From an uncultured Flavobacteriaceae bacterium (lineage in GTDB: Bacteria > Bacteroidota > Bacteroidia > Flavobacteriales > Flavobacteriaceae): a stretch of DNA of 64,000 nt. Both the position numbers and the translations under genes were made by a program. Positions 1 to 9,015 of this stretch are shown here, one piece after another; position 1 is the first letter of the stretch, and every line of letters starts with the position of its first letter. The DNA is taken from the NCBI GenBank assembly GCA_947497245.1, contig CANMFO010000006.1:157698-221697 (forward strand). Direction: 5' to 3'. A model generated the notes under the pieces. It was not told the origin of the DNA. It ran no database searches and was given only the letters and a program-made list of their open reading frames with translations.

Positions 1-1964
1 GCATTGTCCCATGCCCCACCGGCATTCGATTGGAAAATGGCCATCAACACCCCACAAGTGGTCACCCCGGCCAAAAGACCGCCCAACATTTCAGCACCGC
101 CGATAAACCCGACCGCTACGGGCACTGCTATTGCAAGAAGTCCGGGCAATACCATTTCCTTGATGGACGCTGCGGTTGAAATTGCCACACACTTGTCGTA
201 CTCCGCGAGTCCGTCTGCTGCGTCAAAAATCGCCCTGTCGGCATCCGATGCTTTCGACATATCGGAATCGTACTTTCGCATGACTTCCAATGCGGCCTTT
301 AGCTGTGGAATATCCCTAAACTGGCGACGGACCTCCTCGATCATGGCCATCGCGGCACGACCCACAGCGTTCATGGAAAGCGCCGAAAATACAAAGGGAA
401 GCATTCCGCCCACCAACAACCCGGCCATAATAGTGGGTCTGGATACGTCAATCGCCGTAACGTTCGCAATTTTCATAAAGGCAGCAAACAGGGCCAGGGC
501 GGTAAGCGCGGCCGAGGCAATGGCAAAGCCTTTGCCGATCGCGGCCGTGGTATTTCCTACCGCATCCAATTTATCGGTACGCTCTCGAACTTCCGGAGGT
601 AGTTCTGCCATTTCGGCAATTCCGCCCGCGTTATCGGAAATGGGTCCGTAAGCATCGACCGCCAATTGGATTCCCGTATTGGCCAACATCCCTACCGCAG
701 CGATCGCGATTCCGTACAAGCCCGCAAAATGGTGCGACACTAAAATGGCCGTTGCGATCAAGATGATCGGAATCATGGTCGACATCATTCCCACCCCGAG
801 TCCGGCAATGATGTTTGTCGCAGCACCCGTCTCCGATTGCCGTACAATAGAACTCACTGGCTTGGTTCCGGTACCTGTATAATATTCTGTTACTTTTCCT
901 ACGGCAAGTCCGGCAACAAGACCGGCAATGGTGGCCCAAAATACCCCCAAGGAAGTATAGGTCGTTCCGGCCTCCACCCATGATCCGGGAAGCATTTGTT
1001 GTATGATAAAATAAGAAGCGATCAGCATCAGCAGAGCGGAACCGAATTCCCCAATGTTCAGGGCGGTCTGTGGATTTCCACCGTCCTTCACCTTAACAAA
1101 GAAGGTTCCTATGATCGACATGACGATCCCAACGGCGGCAAGCACCAAGGGAAGGTATACGGCACCTAGGCCATCAAACGCGCCTTGAAATTCTGGAAGG
1201 CCCGCGTAAACGGCGCCCAAAACCATTGTACCTATGATAGAACCGACGTACGATTCAAAAAGGTCGGCGCCCATTCCTGCAACATCCCCTACATTATCTC
1301 CCACGTTATCCGCTATGGTGGCCGGGTTCAAGGGGTGGTCTTCCGGAATACCCGCTTCCACCTTTCCGACCAAATCAGCACCAACATCGGCCGCTTTGGT
1401 ATAAATGCCTCCGCCCACACGGGCAAATAGTGCAATGGAGGAAGCTCCCAATGAAAATCCTGAAAGTACGTTCAATACCTCGCCAAGTTCCCAACCTTGT
1501 TCGCTGTACAGCATAAACAGGCCGCTCAATCCCAAAACACCAAGGCCTACCACGCCAAGACCCATGACAGCACCCCCTGCGAAGGCCACTTCCAAAGCTT
1601 TTCCCAAAGACTTCCTTGCCGCATTGGTCGTTCGTACATTGGCTTTGGTCGCTACCCGCATTCCAATAAATCCTGCCAAGGCGGAACAAATGGCCCCTAC
1701 GATAAAGGAAACCGCCACCATACCATTGGAGCCCACCTCGTTACTTCCCTTAAAGAAGAGCAGTACGGCAACGGCCACTACGAACACAGAAAGAATCTTG
1801 TATTCCGCCTTTAGGAAAGACATGGCCCCATCAGCTATGTTCTTGGCAATTCTGGCCATTTTGGCATCGCCGACTTCCTGCTTGGAGACCCATACGTTTT
1901 TGATAAATACGAACAGCAGGGCCAAGATCCCAAATGCTGGTAATAATTGAACAATTAATTCCAT
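1..1964 (-). CDS. hppA: Membrane-bound ion-pumping pyrophosphatase (5' two-thirds or more; C-terminus outside window)
   Basis: An integral membrane enzyme that couples hydrolysis of pyrophosphate to export of H+ and/or Na+. The start ATG is at 1962-1964 and about 654 codons are present; the family is usually 700-800 residues, so the C-terminus lies beyond the left edge. Many hydrophobic helices are visible from residue 5 onward. The family signature is clear: [11 protein letters not shown] at residues 193-203 and [12 protein letters not shown] starting at residue 219, the acidic pyrophosphate/Mg site. The motif [10 protein letters not shown] (near 541-560) has Ala where potassium-independent enzymes carry Lys, so by family knowledge this is a K+-dependent type. 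Whether it pumps Na+, H+ or both cannot be read safely here. It lies just downstream of the soluble pyrophosphatase on the same strand but is separated from it by a terminator hairpin. Confidence 0.95.
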   Translation of the reverse strand, partial: MELIVQLLPAFGILALLFVFIKNVWVSKQEVGDAKMARIAKNIADGAMSFLKAEYKILSVFVVAVAVLLFFKGSNEVGSNGMVAVSFIVGAICSALAGFIGMRVATKANVRTTNAARKSLGKALEVAFAGGAVMGLGVVGLGVLGLSGLFMLYSEQGWELGEVLNVLSGFSLGASSIALFARVGGGIYTKAADVGADLVGKVEAGIPEDHPLNPATIADNVGDNVGDVAGMGADLFESYVGSIIGTMVLGAVYAGLPEFQGAFDGLGAVYLPLVLAAVGIVMSIIGTFFVKVKDGGNPQTALNIGEFGSALLMLIASYFIIQQMLPGSWVEAGTTYTSLGVFWATIAGLVAGLAVGKVTEYYTGTGTKPVSSIVRQSETGAATNIIAGLGVGMMSTMIPIILIATAILVSHHFAGLYGIAIAAVGMLANTGIQLAVDAYGPISDNAGGIAEMAELPPEVRERTDKLDAVGNTTAAIGKGFAIASAALTALALFAAFMKIANVTAIDVSRPTIMAGLLVGGMLPFVFSALSMNAVGRAAMAMIEEVRRQFRDIPQLKAALEVMRKYDSDMSKASDADRAIFDAADGLAEYDKCVAISTAASIKEMVLPGLLAIAVPVAVGFIGGAEMLGGLLAGVTTCGVLMAIFQSNAGGAWDN

Positions 1965-2024
1965 TTTTGTCGAGTTGTTTTAGGTTTTTTTTAACGGCTG
2001 CTAAAGTAAGAAAATTGCACAGAA

Positions 2025-2056
2025 TAAAAAAAGCCACTTTTGAGGATAAAAGTGGC
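2025..2056 (-). terminator. Terminator after soluble pyrophosphatase
   Basis: A 9-bp stem, gccactttt (2033-2041) with aaaagtggc (2048-2056), is followed on the minus strand by a run of seven T (2026-2032). It lies between ppa and hppA, so the two pyrophosphatase genes are probably transcribed separately. Confidence 0.8.
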
Positions 2057-2075
2057 CCTCCTTGGTCGCCATTTC

Positions 2076-2603
2076 CTATATGGTAAAAGTCCGCTTTTTT
2101 TTGTGCTCACTTTCCTCGTAACGCTTTACGCACTGGAGGTAAATTTTTCTGGCTTCCGCAGCATCGCCCCACCCACCGGTATCCACTTTTTTCTCCTCCA
2201 GGTCCTTGTACACCTGAAAAAAATGTTCGATCTCCTTTCGTCTATGCGGATTTAGGTCGCTGATGTCGTTCTTTTGGTTCCAAATGGGGTCGGATACGGG
2301 GACACAGATTATTTTTTCATCCGGACCTTTTTCATCGGTCATGTGAAAAACCCCTATGGGCTTTACCTCCATCACCACCATGGGGTATGTGGGCTCCGTA
2401 CCCATGACCAGAACATCCAATGGATCTTGATCCAAGGCCAGGGTCTCCGGCACAAAACCATAATCGCCCGGATACATCATCGATGAAAAAAGGGTTCGGT
2501 CGAACCGGATCTTGTGCAAGGTGAAATCATACTCATATTTGTTCCTGCTCCCCTTTGGAATTTCGATCAATACGTCAAAAAAAATACTGCTGTCTTTGCT
2601 CAT
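2076..2603 (-). CDS. ppa: Soluble inorganic pyrophosphatase, family I
   Basis: Cytoplasmic Mg-dependent enzyme hydrolysing pyrophosphate to two phosphates, pulling forward polymer synthesis. The 175-residue length is normal for bacterial family I. Visible hallmarks are the substrate-binding EIPKGSRNKYE segment (residues 14-24), the PGDYGFVPET segment, the metal-binding signature DQDPLDVLVM and the C-terminal DTGGWGDAAEA segment. The ATG at 2601-2603 is the natural start. Its neighbour on the same strand is the membrane pyrophosphatase, giving the cell both a heat-dissipating and an energy-conserving route for the same substrate side by side. Confidence 0.96.
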   Translation of the reverse strand: MSKDSSIFFDVLIEIPKGSRNKYEYDFTLHKIRFDRTLFSSMMYPGDYGFVPETLALDQDPLDVLVMGTEPTYPMVVMEVKPIGVFHMTDEKGPDEKIICVPVSDPIWNQKNDISDLNPHRRKEIEHFFQVYKDLEEKKVDTGGWGDAAEARKIYLQCVKRYEESEHKKKRTFTI

Positions 2604-2745
2604 TATCCTATCATTTAATACGCTTATCTTGGTTTAATTGAATCCCTATTGCCCTTCAAGACCAGCTTTTGGGGAATGTCGGTCGGGCCATCCTGCGAAA
2701 AAAACGGGAACCGCCGTCCTTTCCAGCAATAAAGAATAGATCCCC

Positions 2746-5241
2746 CTAGAAACTAAACCCAAAAGTGCCTGTAATGGCAAAGGGCCTGGCATTGGGACTA
2801 TCGAGGTAATTCCCCCTAAAGTTGAAATCGATCCTAAAAATCTTGAAAATATTTCCCACACCTACCGAATATTCATAGTATATCTTATCATTTGGTGAAA
2901 TCAGCGGAATATTCGTAGGTCCGTTCAGCGCAATGTTAGTATTCGAAAGATCGCCCCAAACGCCCCGAAGGCCTATTATTTCACGAAGGTTGAGTTTCCT
3001 TAAAAGGGGAATCCTTGAAAAAAGCCTGCCGTTAAAATTGTGTTCCAGGTGCAGGGCGGCGTAGGTATCGGTCACGAATTCATAAAAATCCAAATTGGGA
3101 AAGGTACCATAGGTGGTAAACAGCGTCTGGTTTCCAGGTATGACGTTCAACAATCCCAGGGGCACGTTTCCGAAGGTCTTGCCCAGTTCAACGGTGCTGT
3201 ACAATCGCCCAAAACCGCCTATCTGCCATGGCTGACTGTAGGAGAACTGTAGCTTGTCGTAGTTGAAGTCGCTATCGAGCGTACCTTGGACGCCCCGGGT
3301 ATAATTCAACAGCAAGGTACTATAGGTATCGTTAATGGGCCTTCGCTCCACTCCATAACCAATGGTCTTTTTACCCGGGGTATAGATCAGTAGTGCATTC
3401 AGGTCCAATTGTTTTATTTCCGAAGAAATCCCGGTGGGCGCACCAGGGTCCAAATAGTCCAGGCTAAAATCCTCCGGCAGGGCAGAACTCAAGGTCCGAT
3501 AAGTACTCCCCAACCCGATACGCAGGTTCGTAATGGGTTCCATTTCCATAAAAAAGGCACTGAGGTTGATGTCCGTCAGCTTATTGTTGGCACCCACGGT
3601 CAAAACCGAGGAGGAGGCTATGCTCCTTCCCAGAACATCATTGGTCGCCGTTAGGCTCACTCCCAACTGCTCGATATCACGACGGTGCCCCCCGGACACG
3701 ATCAACCGACTCTTCTTATCCAGTAAAAACTTCCCGGAAAGTCCGTGCTTGAATTTATGGTCGCTAAAACCATAGGCCATATATCCTTCCAGGCGCCAGG
3801 GATCGTTCTCGCCAAAATACGTTCGGGCGCCCAAGCGCAGTCGAGGGCCTTCAGCGTCGTTGTACCCAAAAACATCGTAGACACTTCCAATGTCCAGATT
3901 CCATTTGTCTATCTCAACATAGCCCGAGGCCAGGATACTTACCAGATTGTAATATGTTTTGAACTTGGGCACCGTTTTCAGCGTATCCAACAGTTGGTAG
4001 ATGCCCTTTTCATCCTTGTTCAGGTCCTCCAACCGGTTCCTCGCCCAAAAGGTGCTGTCCTTGTTCATGACCGAAGGATCGAAGGGGTTTCTTTCCTCGC
4101 GATAGAATTCCTTGGGTTTTTCCCGATCGAAGACATAATTGTTGTACACCGTTGTCCGTTTTCCATAGACACCGCGCGACCGCTCCTTTTTCTGAAAGCT
4201 GAAATCGCTCAGCATATAGTCGCGCTTCAGCAGAAAGATGGAATCGTTGACCACATCGAACTCCTGCTCGATATATATTTCCTTTACCCAGTTGATGTTG
4301 GCGCTCTTGGTGACCTCGAGATTGATGTTCTTGATGGCATAGGTTGAATCGTTGACCCAAAAATCGCCTTTAAAAGTGAGTTCGTTCTTCCGCCTGGGAT
4401 AGTACACAATGTTGTAGCACCATTTGTTATCGATGAAGGCACTGTCGCGCAGGGCATAGTTGTAGGTGTCGATCCCAGTGCGGGACAAGGGGCTCGTAAA
4501 GCTCTTGTCGAAAAACTTAAGATAGTTGTTGTAGATATCGTAATCTTGGTAAAGGTCGTCCACAAAGGCAATGATGGCCTGATTGTTATCGAAACCGGAG
4601 TTCTTGTTTCCCAAGATCACCTCCTTTTCCTGATTGATAAGATTATCACCGTTGACCTTGCTAAAGGTCTCGTTCAGGAAGATGGGGAGGTAGGTCTTTC
4701 CCGTGATCCGCGAGGTGTCCAAGTCCTGGAACACAAATTCGAGCCCTTTAAAAACCTTTCGTTTCATCAAGGCGCTATCGATGGTATTCAGGTCAAACTC
4801 TACCTTTTCGTACTTGTCATAGGAATACTGTTTGAACTTACGGATCCCGTTTTGACGTTTCTTCGCCCAGATCTTCTTGAGGATCTCCACAGCGGGATTG
4901 TTCTTTTTCGACAGTTTTCCCGAAAAGACCACCACCTCTTTGAGTTGTTCCGTAGACTCCTTTAGTTTCACCCTCATATTATAGGTGACCCTGGAGGTTA
5001 GGGAAATTTCCTGGTCTTCATATCCGATAAAAGAAATGACCAATAGGGGATGGTTCGAATCCGATTCCATGTAAAAACGGCCATCTTCGTTTGTGATGGT
5101 CCCTTCCGTGGAATTCTTAAAAATAACATTGGCAAAGGCCACGGGCTTGTCGAACTCATCGAGCACAATTCCACCAACCTTGGTCTGCGCACTGACGGTA
5201 AGGGCGAAAAGTAGAAAAATCGGAAAAAGAAGGTTTTTCAT
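2746..5241 (-). CDS. DUF5686 / carboxypeptidase-regulatory-like outer membrane protein
   Basis: An 831-residue exported protein. A signal peptide with cleavage after SAQ is visible at residues 1-20, followed by a carboxypeptidase-D regulatory-like beta-sandwich (about 22-105, starting KVGGIVLDEFDKPVAFANV) as in TonB-dependent receptors and related Bacteroidota surface proteins. The remainder matches my recollection of the DUF5686 family, with alternating aromatic/hydrophobic strands in the last 400 residues and a terminal strand ending FGFSF, typical of an outer-membrane beta-barrel. ATG at 5239-5241 is preferred over a TTG one codon upstream. Function is unknown; DUF5686 proteins are common and usually single-copy or few in flavobacteria. 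No clear operon partner: pdhB lies upstream behind a terminator. Confidence 0.8.
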   Translation of the reverse strand: MKNLLFPIFLLFALTVSAQTKVGGIVLDEFDKPVAFANVIFKNSTEGTITNEDGRFYMESDSNHPLLVISFIGYEDQEISLTSRVTYNMRVKLKESTEQLKEVVVFSGKLSKKNNPAVEILKKIWAKKRQNGIRKFKQYSYDKYEKVEFDLNTIDSALMKRKVFKGLEFVFQDLDTSRITGKTYLPIFLNETFSKVNGDNLINQEKEVILGNKNSGFDNNQAIIAFVDDLYQDYDIYNNYLKFFDKSFTSPLSRTGIDTYNYALRDSAFIDNKWCYNIVYYPRRKNELTFKGDFWVNDSTYAIKNINLEVTKSANINWVKEIYIEQEFDVVNDSIFLLKRDYMLSDFSFQKKERSRGVYGKRTTVYNNYVFDREKPKEFYREERNPFDPSVMNKDSTFWARNRLEDLNKDEKGIYQLLDTLKTVPKFKTYYNLVSILASGYVEIDKWNLDIGSVYDVFGYNDAEGPRLRLGARTYFGENDPWRLEGYMAYGFSDHKFKHGLSGKFLLDKKSRLIVSGGHRRDIEQLGVSLTATNDVLGRSIASSSVLTVGANNKLTDINLSAFFMEMEPITNLRIGLGSTYRTLSSALPEDFSLDYLDPGAPTGISSEIKQLDLNALLIYTPGKKTIGYGVERRPINDTYSTLLLNYTRGVQGTLDSDFNYDKLQFSYSQPWQIGGFGRLYSTVELGKTFGNVPLGLLNVIPGNQTLFTTYGTFPNLDFYEFVTDTYAALHLEHNFNGRLFSRIPLLRKLNLREIIGLRGVWGDLSNTNIALNGPTNIPLISPNDKIYYEYSVGVGNIFKIFRIDFNFRGNYLDSPNARPFAITGTFGFSF

Positions 5242-5285
5242 CAAAATAATAGCGTTCCGGGCAACCGGTAATCAAATAACATACC

Positions 5286-5318
5286 AAAAAAAACTTCGCC
5301 CACTTTTGGTCGGCGAAG
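5286..5318 (-). terminator. Terminator after pdhB
   Basis: Stem cttcgcc (5294-5300) with ggcgaag (5312-5318) and, on the minus strand, a run of eight T (5286-5293). It ends the pdhB transcript and separates it from the DUF5686 gene. Confidence 0.75.
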
Positions 5319-5346
5319 CGAAGATACTTTTACAAAAAGGTTATTC

Positions 5347-6324
5347 TTACCTATATAACACTTTCTTAACAGCTTTGACGACATCTTGATGATTGGGAAT
5401 CCATTCTGCCAACAACACCGGAGAATAGGGTGCGGGCGTGTCTGCCGTGTTGATCCGTTGTACGGGTGCGTCCAAATAGTCGAAAGCATGTTCTTGGACA
5501 TGATAGGTGATCTCGGTCGATACATTTCCAAAAGGCCAGGCTTCCTCCAGGACCACCAAGCGGTTCGTTTTTTTTACCGAGGTCAAAATCGCCCCATAAT
5601 CCAATGGCTTAACGGTACGCAGGTCTATAATTTCGCAACTGATGCCCTCTTTCTGCAATTCATCGGCGGCCTTATCGGCTTCTTTGATAATCTTTCCGAA
5701 AGAAACCACGGTCACATCGCTTCCCTCCCGACGGATATCGGCAACCCCCAATGGAATGGTGTACTCCCCCTCGGGCACCTCGCCCTTATCACCGTACATC
5801 TGCTCCGATTCCATAAAAATAACGGGGTCATCATCGCGAATGGCCGATTTCAACAGACCCTTTGCATCTGCCGGATTGGAAGGCACCACTACCTTCAATC
5901 CGGGACAGTTGGCGTACCAACTCTCGAACGCCTGGGAGTGCGTTGCCGCCAACTGCCCGGCAGAGGCCGTAGGCCCCCGGAAAACTATAGGACAGGGAAA
6001 CTGTCCGCCGGACATTTGTCTGATCTTTGCAGCATTGTTGATGATCTGATCGATTCCAACCAGCGCAAAATTAAAGGTCATAAATTCTATGATGGGTCTG
6101 TTGCCTGTCATGGTAGATCCAACACCGATTCCAGCGAAGCCCAATTCGGAGATGGGCGTATCGATGACACGGGTATCGCCAAATTCATCGAGCATTCCCT
6201 TTGAAGCTTTGTAGGCACCGTTATATTCCGCTACCTCCTCACCCATCAAGTATATGCTCTCATCCCGTCGCATTTCTTCGGACATGGCTTCCGCTATGGC
6301 TTCCCTAAATTGTATTGTCTTCAT
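5347..6324 (-). CDS. pdhB: Pyruvate dehydrogenase E1 component, beta subunit
   Basis: Beta half of the alpha2beta2 thiamine-diphosphate enzyme that decarboxylates pyruvate and acetylates the E2 lipoyl group. The protein is 325 residues, the usual size for a separate E1 beta chain. It begins MKTIQFREAIAEAMSEEM and carries the typical GEEVAEYNGAYKASKGM segment, the PISELGFAGIGVG segment and the C-terminal transketolase fold containing VLEEAWPFGNVS. An upstream in-frame start exists but lacks homology; the ATG at 6322-6324 fits the family. A -7-like TATTTTTG lies at 6370-6377. The alpha subunit and E2 are 22 kb away at 28.2-30.8 kb, as is common in flavobacteria. Confidence 0.94.
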   Translation of the reverse strand: MKTIQFREAIAEAMSEEMRRDESIYLMGEEVAEYNGAYKASKGMLDEFGDTRVIDTPISELGFAGIGVGSTMTGNRPIIEFMTFNFALVGIDQIINNAAKIRQMSGGQFPCPIVFRGPTASAGQLAATHSQAFESWYANCPGLKVVVPSNPADAKGLLKSAIRDDDPVIFMESEQMYGDKGEVPEGEYTIPLGVADIRREGSDVTVVSFGKIIKEADKAADELQKEGISCEIIDLRTVKPLDYGAILTSVKKTNRLVVLEEAWPFGNVSTEITYHVQEHAFDYLDAPVQRINTADTPAPYSPVLLAEWIPNHQDVVKAVKKVLYR

Positions 6325-6369
6325 ATTTTTATGGTGTACCTTTGGTTCGAATTTGGTTAAAAACGCATG

Positions 6370-6377
6370 CAAAAATA
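6370..6377 (-). promoter_or_regulatory. Candidate -7 promoter element for pdhB
   Basis: TATTTTTG on the minus strand fits the Bacteroidota -7 consensus TAnnTTTG and lies about 45 bases before the pdhB ATG. No well-spaced -33 TTTG was found, so support is partial. Confidence 0.45.
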
Positions 6378-6505
6378 GGAAATTATATGTCAAATCGTTG
6401 GGCGATGGCTCCAAAAAAAGACACAAAATTTGTTATGCGTGCATAGCAAATTAGTTAAAAATACGTATCTTAGCCGATCAATTAAGGACCATAAATAGCA
6501 TTTAA

Positions 6506-7246
6506 ATGAAAATATTAGTTTGTATCAGCAATGTTCCGGATACCACCTCCAAAATCAATTTTACGGATGGCGACACCAAGTTCGATACCAATGGGGTTCA
6601 ATTTGTGATCAACCCCAATGATGAATTCGGGCTTACCAGGGCCATGTGGTTCAAGGAAAAACAGGGCGCATCCGTACATGTGGTAACTGTCGGTGAGGCA
6701 TCTGTAGAACCCACCATGCGGAAAGCCCTGGCCATTGGAGCGGATGAAGGCATTCGTGTCAATGCGATTCCCACCGACGGATTCTTTGTGGCCCAACAAC
6801 TGGCGGAGGTAGTAAAAAAAGGGGGCTACGACCTGATCATTGCCGGAAGGGAATCCATCGACTACAACGGCGGAATGGTCCCCGGAATGTTGGCCACTTT
6901 ATTGGACATGAATTATATCAACACCTGTATCGGTCTTGAAGTAGATGGCACCCATGCCACCGCAATTCGTGAAATCGATGGTGGAAAAGAAAAAATCGCC
7001 ACTACTTTACCCTTGGTCATAGGCGGACAAAAAGGTCTGGTCGAGGAAAGCGATCTGCGAATTCCCAATATGAGGGGCATCATGATGGCCCGTCAGAAAC
7101 AGCTCAACGTTGTGGAACCCGTACCCGCCACCAATGGGACCACCGATGTGAAATTTGACAAACCTGGTGCGAAAGGGGCCGTGAAATTAGTGGATACCGT
7201 GGATGAACTGGTTGACTTATTGCACAATGAGGCCAAGGTGATTTAA
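6506..7246 (+). CDS. etfB: Electron transfer flavoprotein, beta subunit
   Basis: Beta subunit (246 residues) of the soluble heterodimer that takes electrons from acyl-CoA dehydrogenases and passes them to the quinone pool through ETF:quinone oxidoreductase. It starts MKILVCISNVPDTTSKI, a typical EtfB N-terminus. The signature AGRESIDYNGGMVPGMLA (about residues 111-128) is the conserved AMP-site/recognition region. etfA follows 62 bases downstream, so they form one transcription unit, ended by a terminator after etfA. An acyl-CoA dehydrogenase that could feed electrons to it is encoded at 56.3 kb. Confidence 0.95.
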   Translation: MKILVCISNVPDTTSKINFTDGDTKFDTNGVQFVINPNDEFGLTRAMWFKEKQGASVHVVTVGEASVEPTMRKALAIGADEGIRVNAIPTDGFFVAQQLAEVVKKGGYDLIIAGRESIDYNGGMVPGMLATLLDMNYINTCIGLEVDGTHATAIREIDGGKEKIATTLPLVIGGQKGLVEESDLRIPNMRGIMMARQKQLNVVEPVPATNGTTDVKFDKPGAKGAVKLVDTVDELVDLLHNEAKVI

Positions 7247-7308
7247 TGCTGCCTGCATCCAAGTGCCAAATTCTTAATTCCAATTTGTAAAAAACTTAAT
7301 AAAACAAA

Positions 7309-8277
7309 ATGTCAGTATTAGTATATACAGAATCCGAAAACGGGAAGTTCAAAAAAAATGCCTTTGAGGTGGCCTCTTACGCAAGTGAGGTGGCCAGGCA
7401 ACTGGGCACTTCGGTCACCGCGATCTCGTTCAACGCCTCCGAGAACGAGGGTCTCGGCACCTATGGGGTGTCCAAAGTGTTGAATGTCACCAACGAACAA
7501 TTGGCAAGTTTCAATGCCAAAGCCTACGCCAGCGCCATTGTGGAGGCGGCCGGCAGTGAAAATGCACCGGTAGTGGTGGTAAGTTCCAGTGCGGACACCA
7601 AGTTTCTGGCGCCCATTGTGGCGGCCAGGTTGGGTGCAGGATACGCTCCCAACGTTGTGGCGGCACCAGAAAGCACAAGTCCGTTTACGGTAAAACGAGC
7701 AGCCTTTAGCAACAAAGGTTTTGCCCATACCCAGATCAACTCGGAAATTAAGGTCATCGGAGTCTCCAACAACGCCTATGGGACAGTGGAAAAAGCCGGG
7801 ACCCCTTCTGTTGAGGCTTTCAATCCATCATTGGGCGATGCCGATTTCACCACCAAATCCATAGAAGTGGACAAAGTGGTTGGAAAAGCCACAATTGCGG
7901 ATGCCGACATCGTAGTATCTGGAGGCCGGGGCCTAAAAGGCCCGGAAAACTGGGGAATGTTGGAAGCGCTCGCCGACGTCCTTGGGGCGGCGACGGCCTG
8001 CTCCAAGCCGGTTTCCGACCTGGGGTGGAGACCGCACGGCGAACATGTGGGGCAAACCGGGAAACCCGTTGCCAGCAATCTATATATCGCCATCGGAATC
8101 TCGGGAGCGATACAGCACTTGGCGGGGGTAAGTTCATCCAAGACCAAAGTGGTCATCAATACTGACCCGGAAGCACCCTTTTTTAAGGCCGCTGACTACG
8201 GAATCGTGGGCGATGCCTTTGAAATAGTACCGTTACTCACCGAAAAATTAAAGGAATTTAAGGCACAGAACGCTTAA
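7309..8277 (+). CDS. etfA: Electron transfer flavoprotein, alpha subunit
   Basis: FAD-carrying partner of EtfB, 322 residues, the normal length. The N-terminal half is the EtfA-specific alpha/beta domain; the C-terminal FAD domain is unmistakable: SGGRGLKGPENW near residue 205, then RPHGEHVGQTGKPV, IGISGAIQHLAG and INTDPEAPFFKAADYGIVGD. These match the family signature for FAD binding. The start ATG at 7309 directly follows an A-rich leader. It is co-transcribed with etfB and followed by a hairpin terminator at 8303-8352. Confidence 0.96.
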   Translation: MSVLVYTESENGKFKKNAFEVASYASEVARQLGTSVTAISFNASENEGLGTYGVSKVLNVTNEQLASFNAKAYASAIVEAAGSENAPVVVVSSSADTKFLAPIVAARLGAGYAPNVVAAPESTSPFTVKRAAFSNKGFAHTQINSEIKVIGVSNNAYGTVEKAGTPSVEAFNPSLGDADFTTKSIEVDKVVGKATIADADIVVSGGRGLKGPENWGMLEALADVLGAATACSKPVSDLGWRPHGEHVGQTGKPVASNLYIAIGISGAIQHLAGVSSSKTKVVINTDPEAPFFKAADYGIVGDAFEIVPLLTEKLKEFKAQNA

Positions 8278-8302
8278 TTTTGTTAATTTGCACCCCTTAT
8301 AG

Positions 8303-8352
8303 GGCTGTTTAAACCACTGGTAAGCCAACTATTTAAACAGCCTTCTTTTTTA
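8303..8352 (+). terminator. Terminator after etfA
   Basis: An 11-bp stem, ggctgtttaaa (8303-8313) with tttaaacagcc (8332-8342), is followed by ttctttttt. It ends the etfBA transcript shortly before the next gene at 8361. Confidence 0.8.
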
Positions 8353-8360
8353 TTGGGAAT

Positions 8361-8993
8361 ATGAGCTTAGTCAGATTAAAAATAAAGGGGATTTCGTACA
8401 GCCAAACTCAAAATGGTGCATACGCCCTTATTTTGAACGAAGTCGAGGGAGATCGGAAGCTTCCTATAGTCATCGGCGCTTTTGAGGCACAGTCCATTGC
8501 CATTGCCTTGGAAAAGGAAATAAAGCCACCCCGACCCCTGACGCACGATCTTTTCAAGAACTTTGCGGACCGCTTCGATATAGTGGTCAAGCAGGTCATC
8601 ATCCATAAGTTGGTCGATGGGGTGTTCTATTCCAGTATCATCTGTGAACGGGACAAGATCGAGGAGATCATCGATGCCCGGACCAGCGATGCCATAGCAC
8701 TGGCCCTCAGGTTCAATGCTCCTATCTTCACCTATAAGACCATCTTGGACAAAGCCGGGATCTTCCTGAAATTCTCTTCCAAGGACAAGGATAGGGACGA
8801 GGACAATGACGAGAGCATCATGGTCGATGAAATTCTGCAAGAGGGGGAGACCGTTGAGATCGATTCGGGTGCCAGCGACGGCTATACCGAGCTGTCCATT
8901 GACGAGCTCAACAAAGAGCTCGATAAGGCGGTGGCCAATGAGGACTACGAAAAGGCCGCCAAGCTAAGGGACGAGATCTCCAAACGAAACTAA
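8361..8993 (+). CDS. Bifunctional nuclease (BFN/DUF151) family protein with C-terminal UVR motif
   Basis: A 210-residue cytoplasmic protein. Residues 1-130 form the BFN domain (DUF151): SLVRLKIKGISYSQTQNGAYAL, then the GDRKLPIVIGAFEAQSIA-type core and DARTSDAIALALRF. A short acidic linker follows (SKDKDRDEDNDES). The last 35 residues, starting LNKELDKAVANEDYEKAAK, form a UVR (UvrB/UvrC-type) helical hairpin motif. This domain pair is typical of Bacteroidota members. Plant BFN homologues have RNase and DNase activity; the bacterial role is not established. The following nucleoside transporter begins 22 bases downstream. Confidence 0.88.
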   Translation: MSLVRLKIKGISYSQTQNGAYALILNEVEGDRKLPIVIGAFEAQSIAIALEKEIKPPRPLTHDLFKNFADRFDIVVKQVIIHKLVDGVFYSSIICERDKIEEIIDARTSDAIALALRFNAPIFTYKTILDKAGIFLKFSSKDKDRDEDNDESIMVDEILQEGETVEIDSGASDGYTELSIDELNKELDKAVANEDYEKAAKLRDEISKRN

Positions 8994-9015
8994 CCCACCA
9001 ACCCGCAAGCACGTT

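Noticed and set aside
4..651. Plus-strand frame over the membrane pyrophosphatase
   Set aside because: Complement of the hppA coding sequence; the minus strand carries all family signatures.
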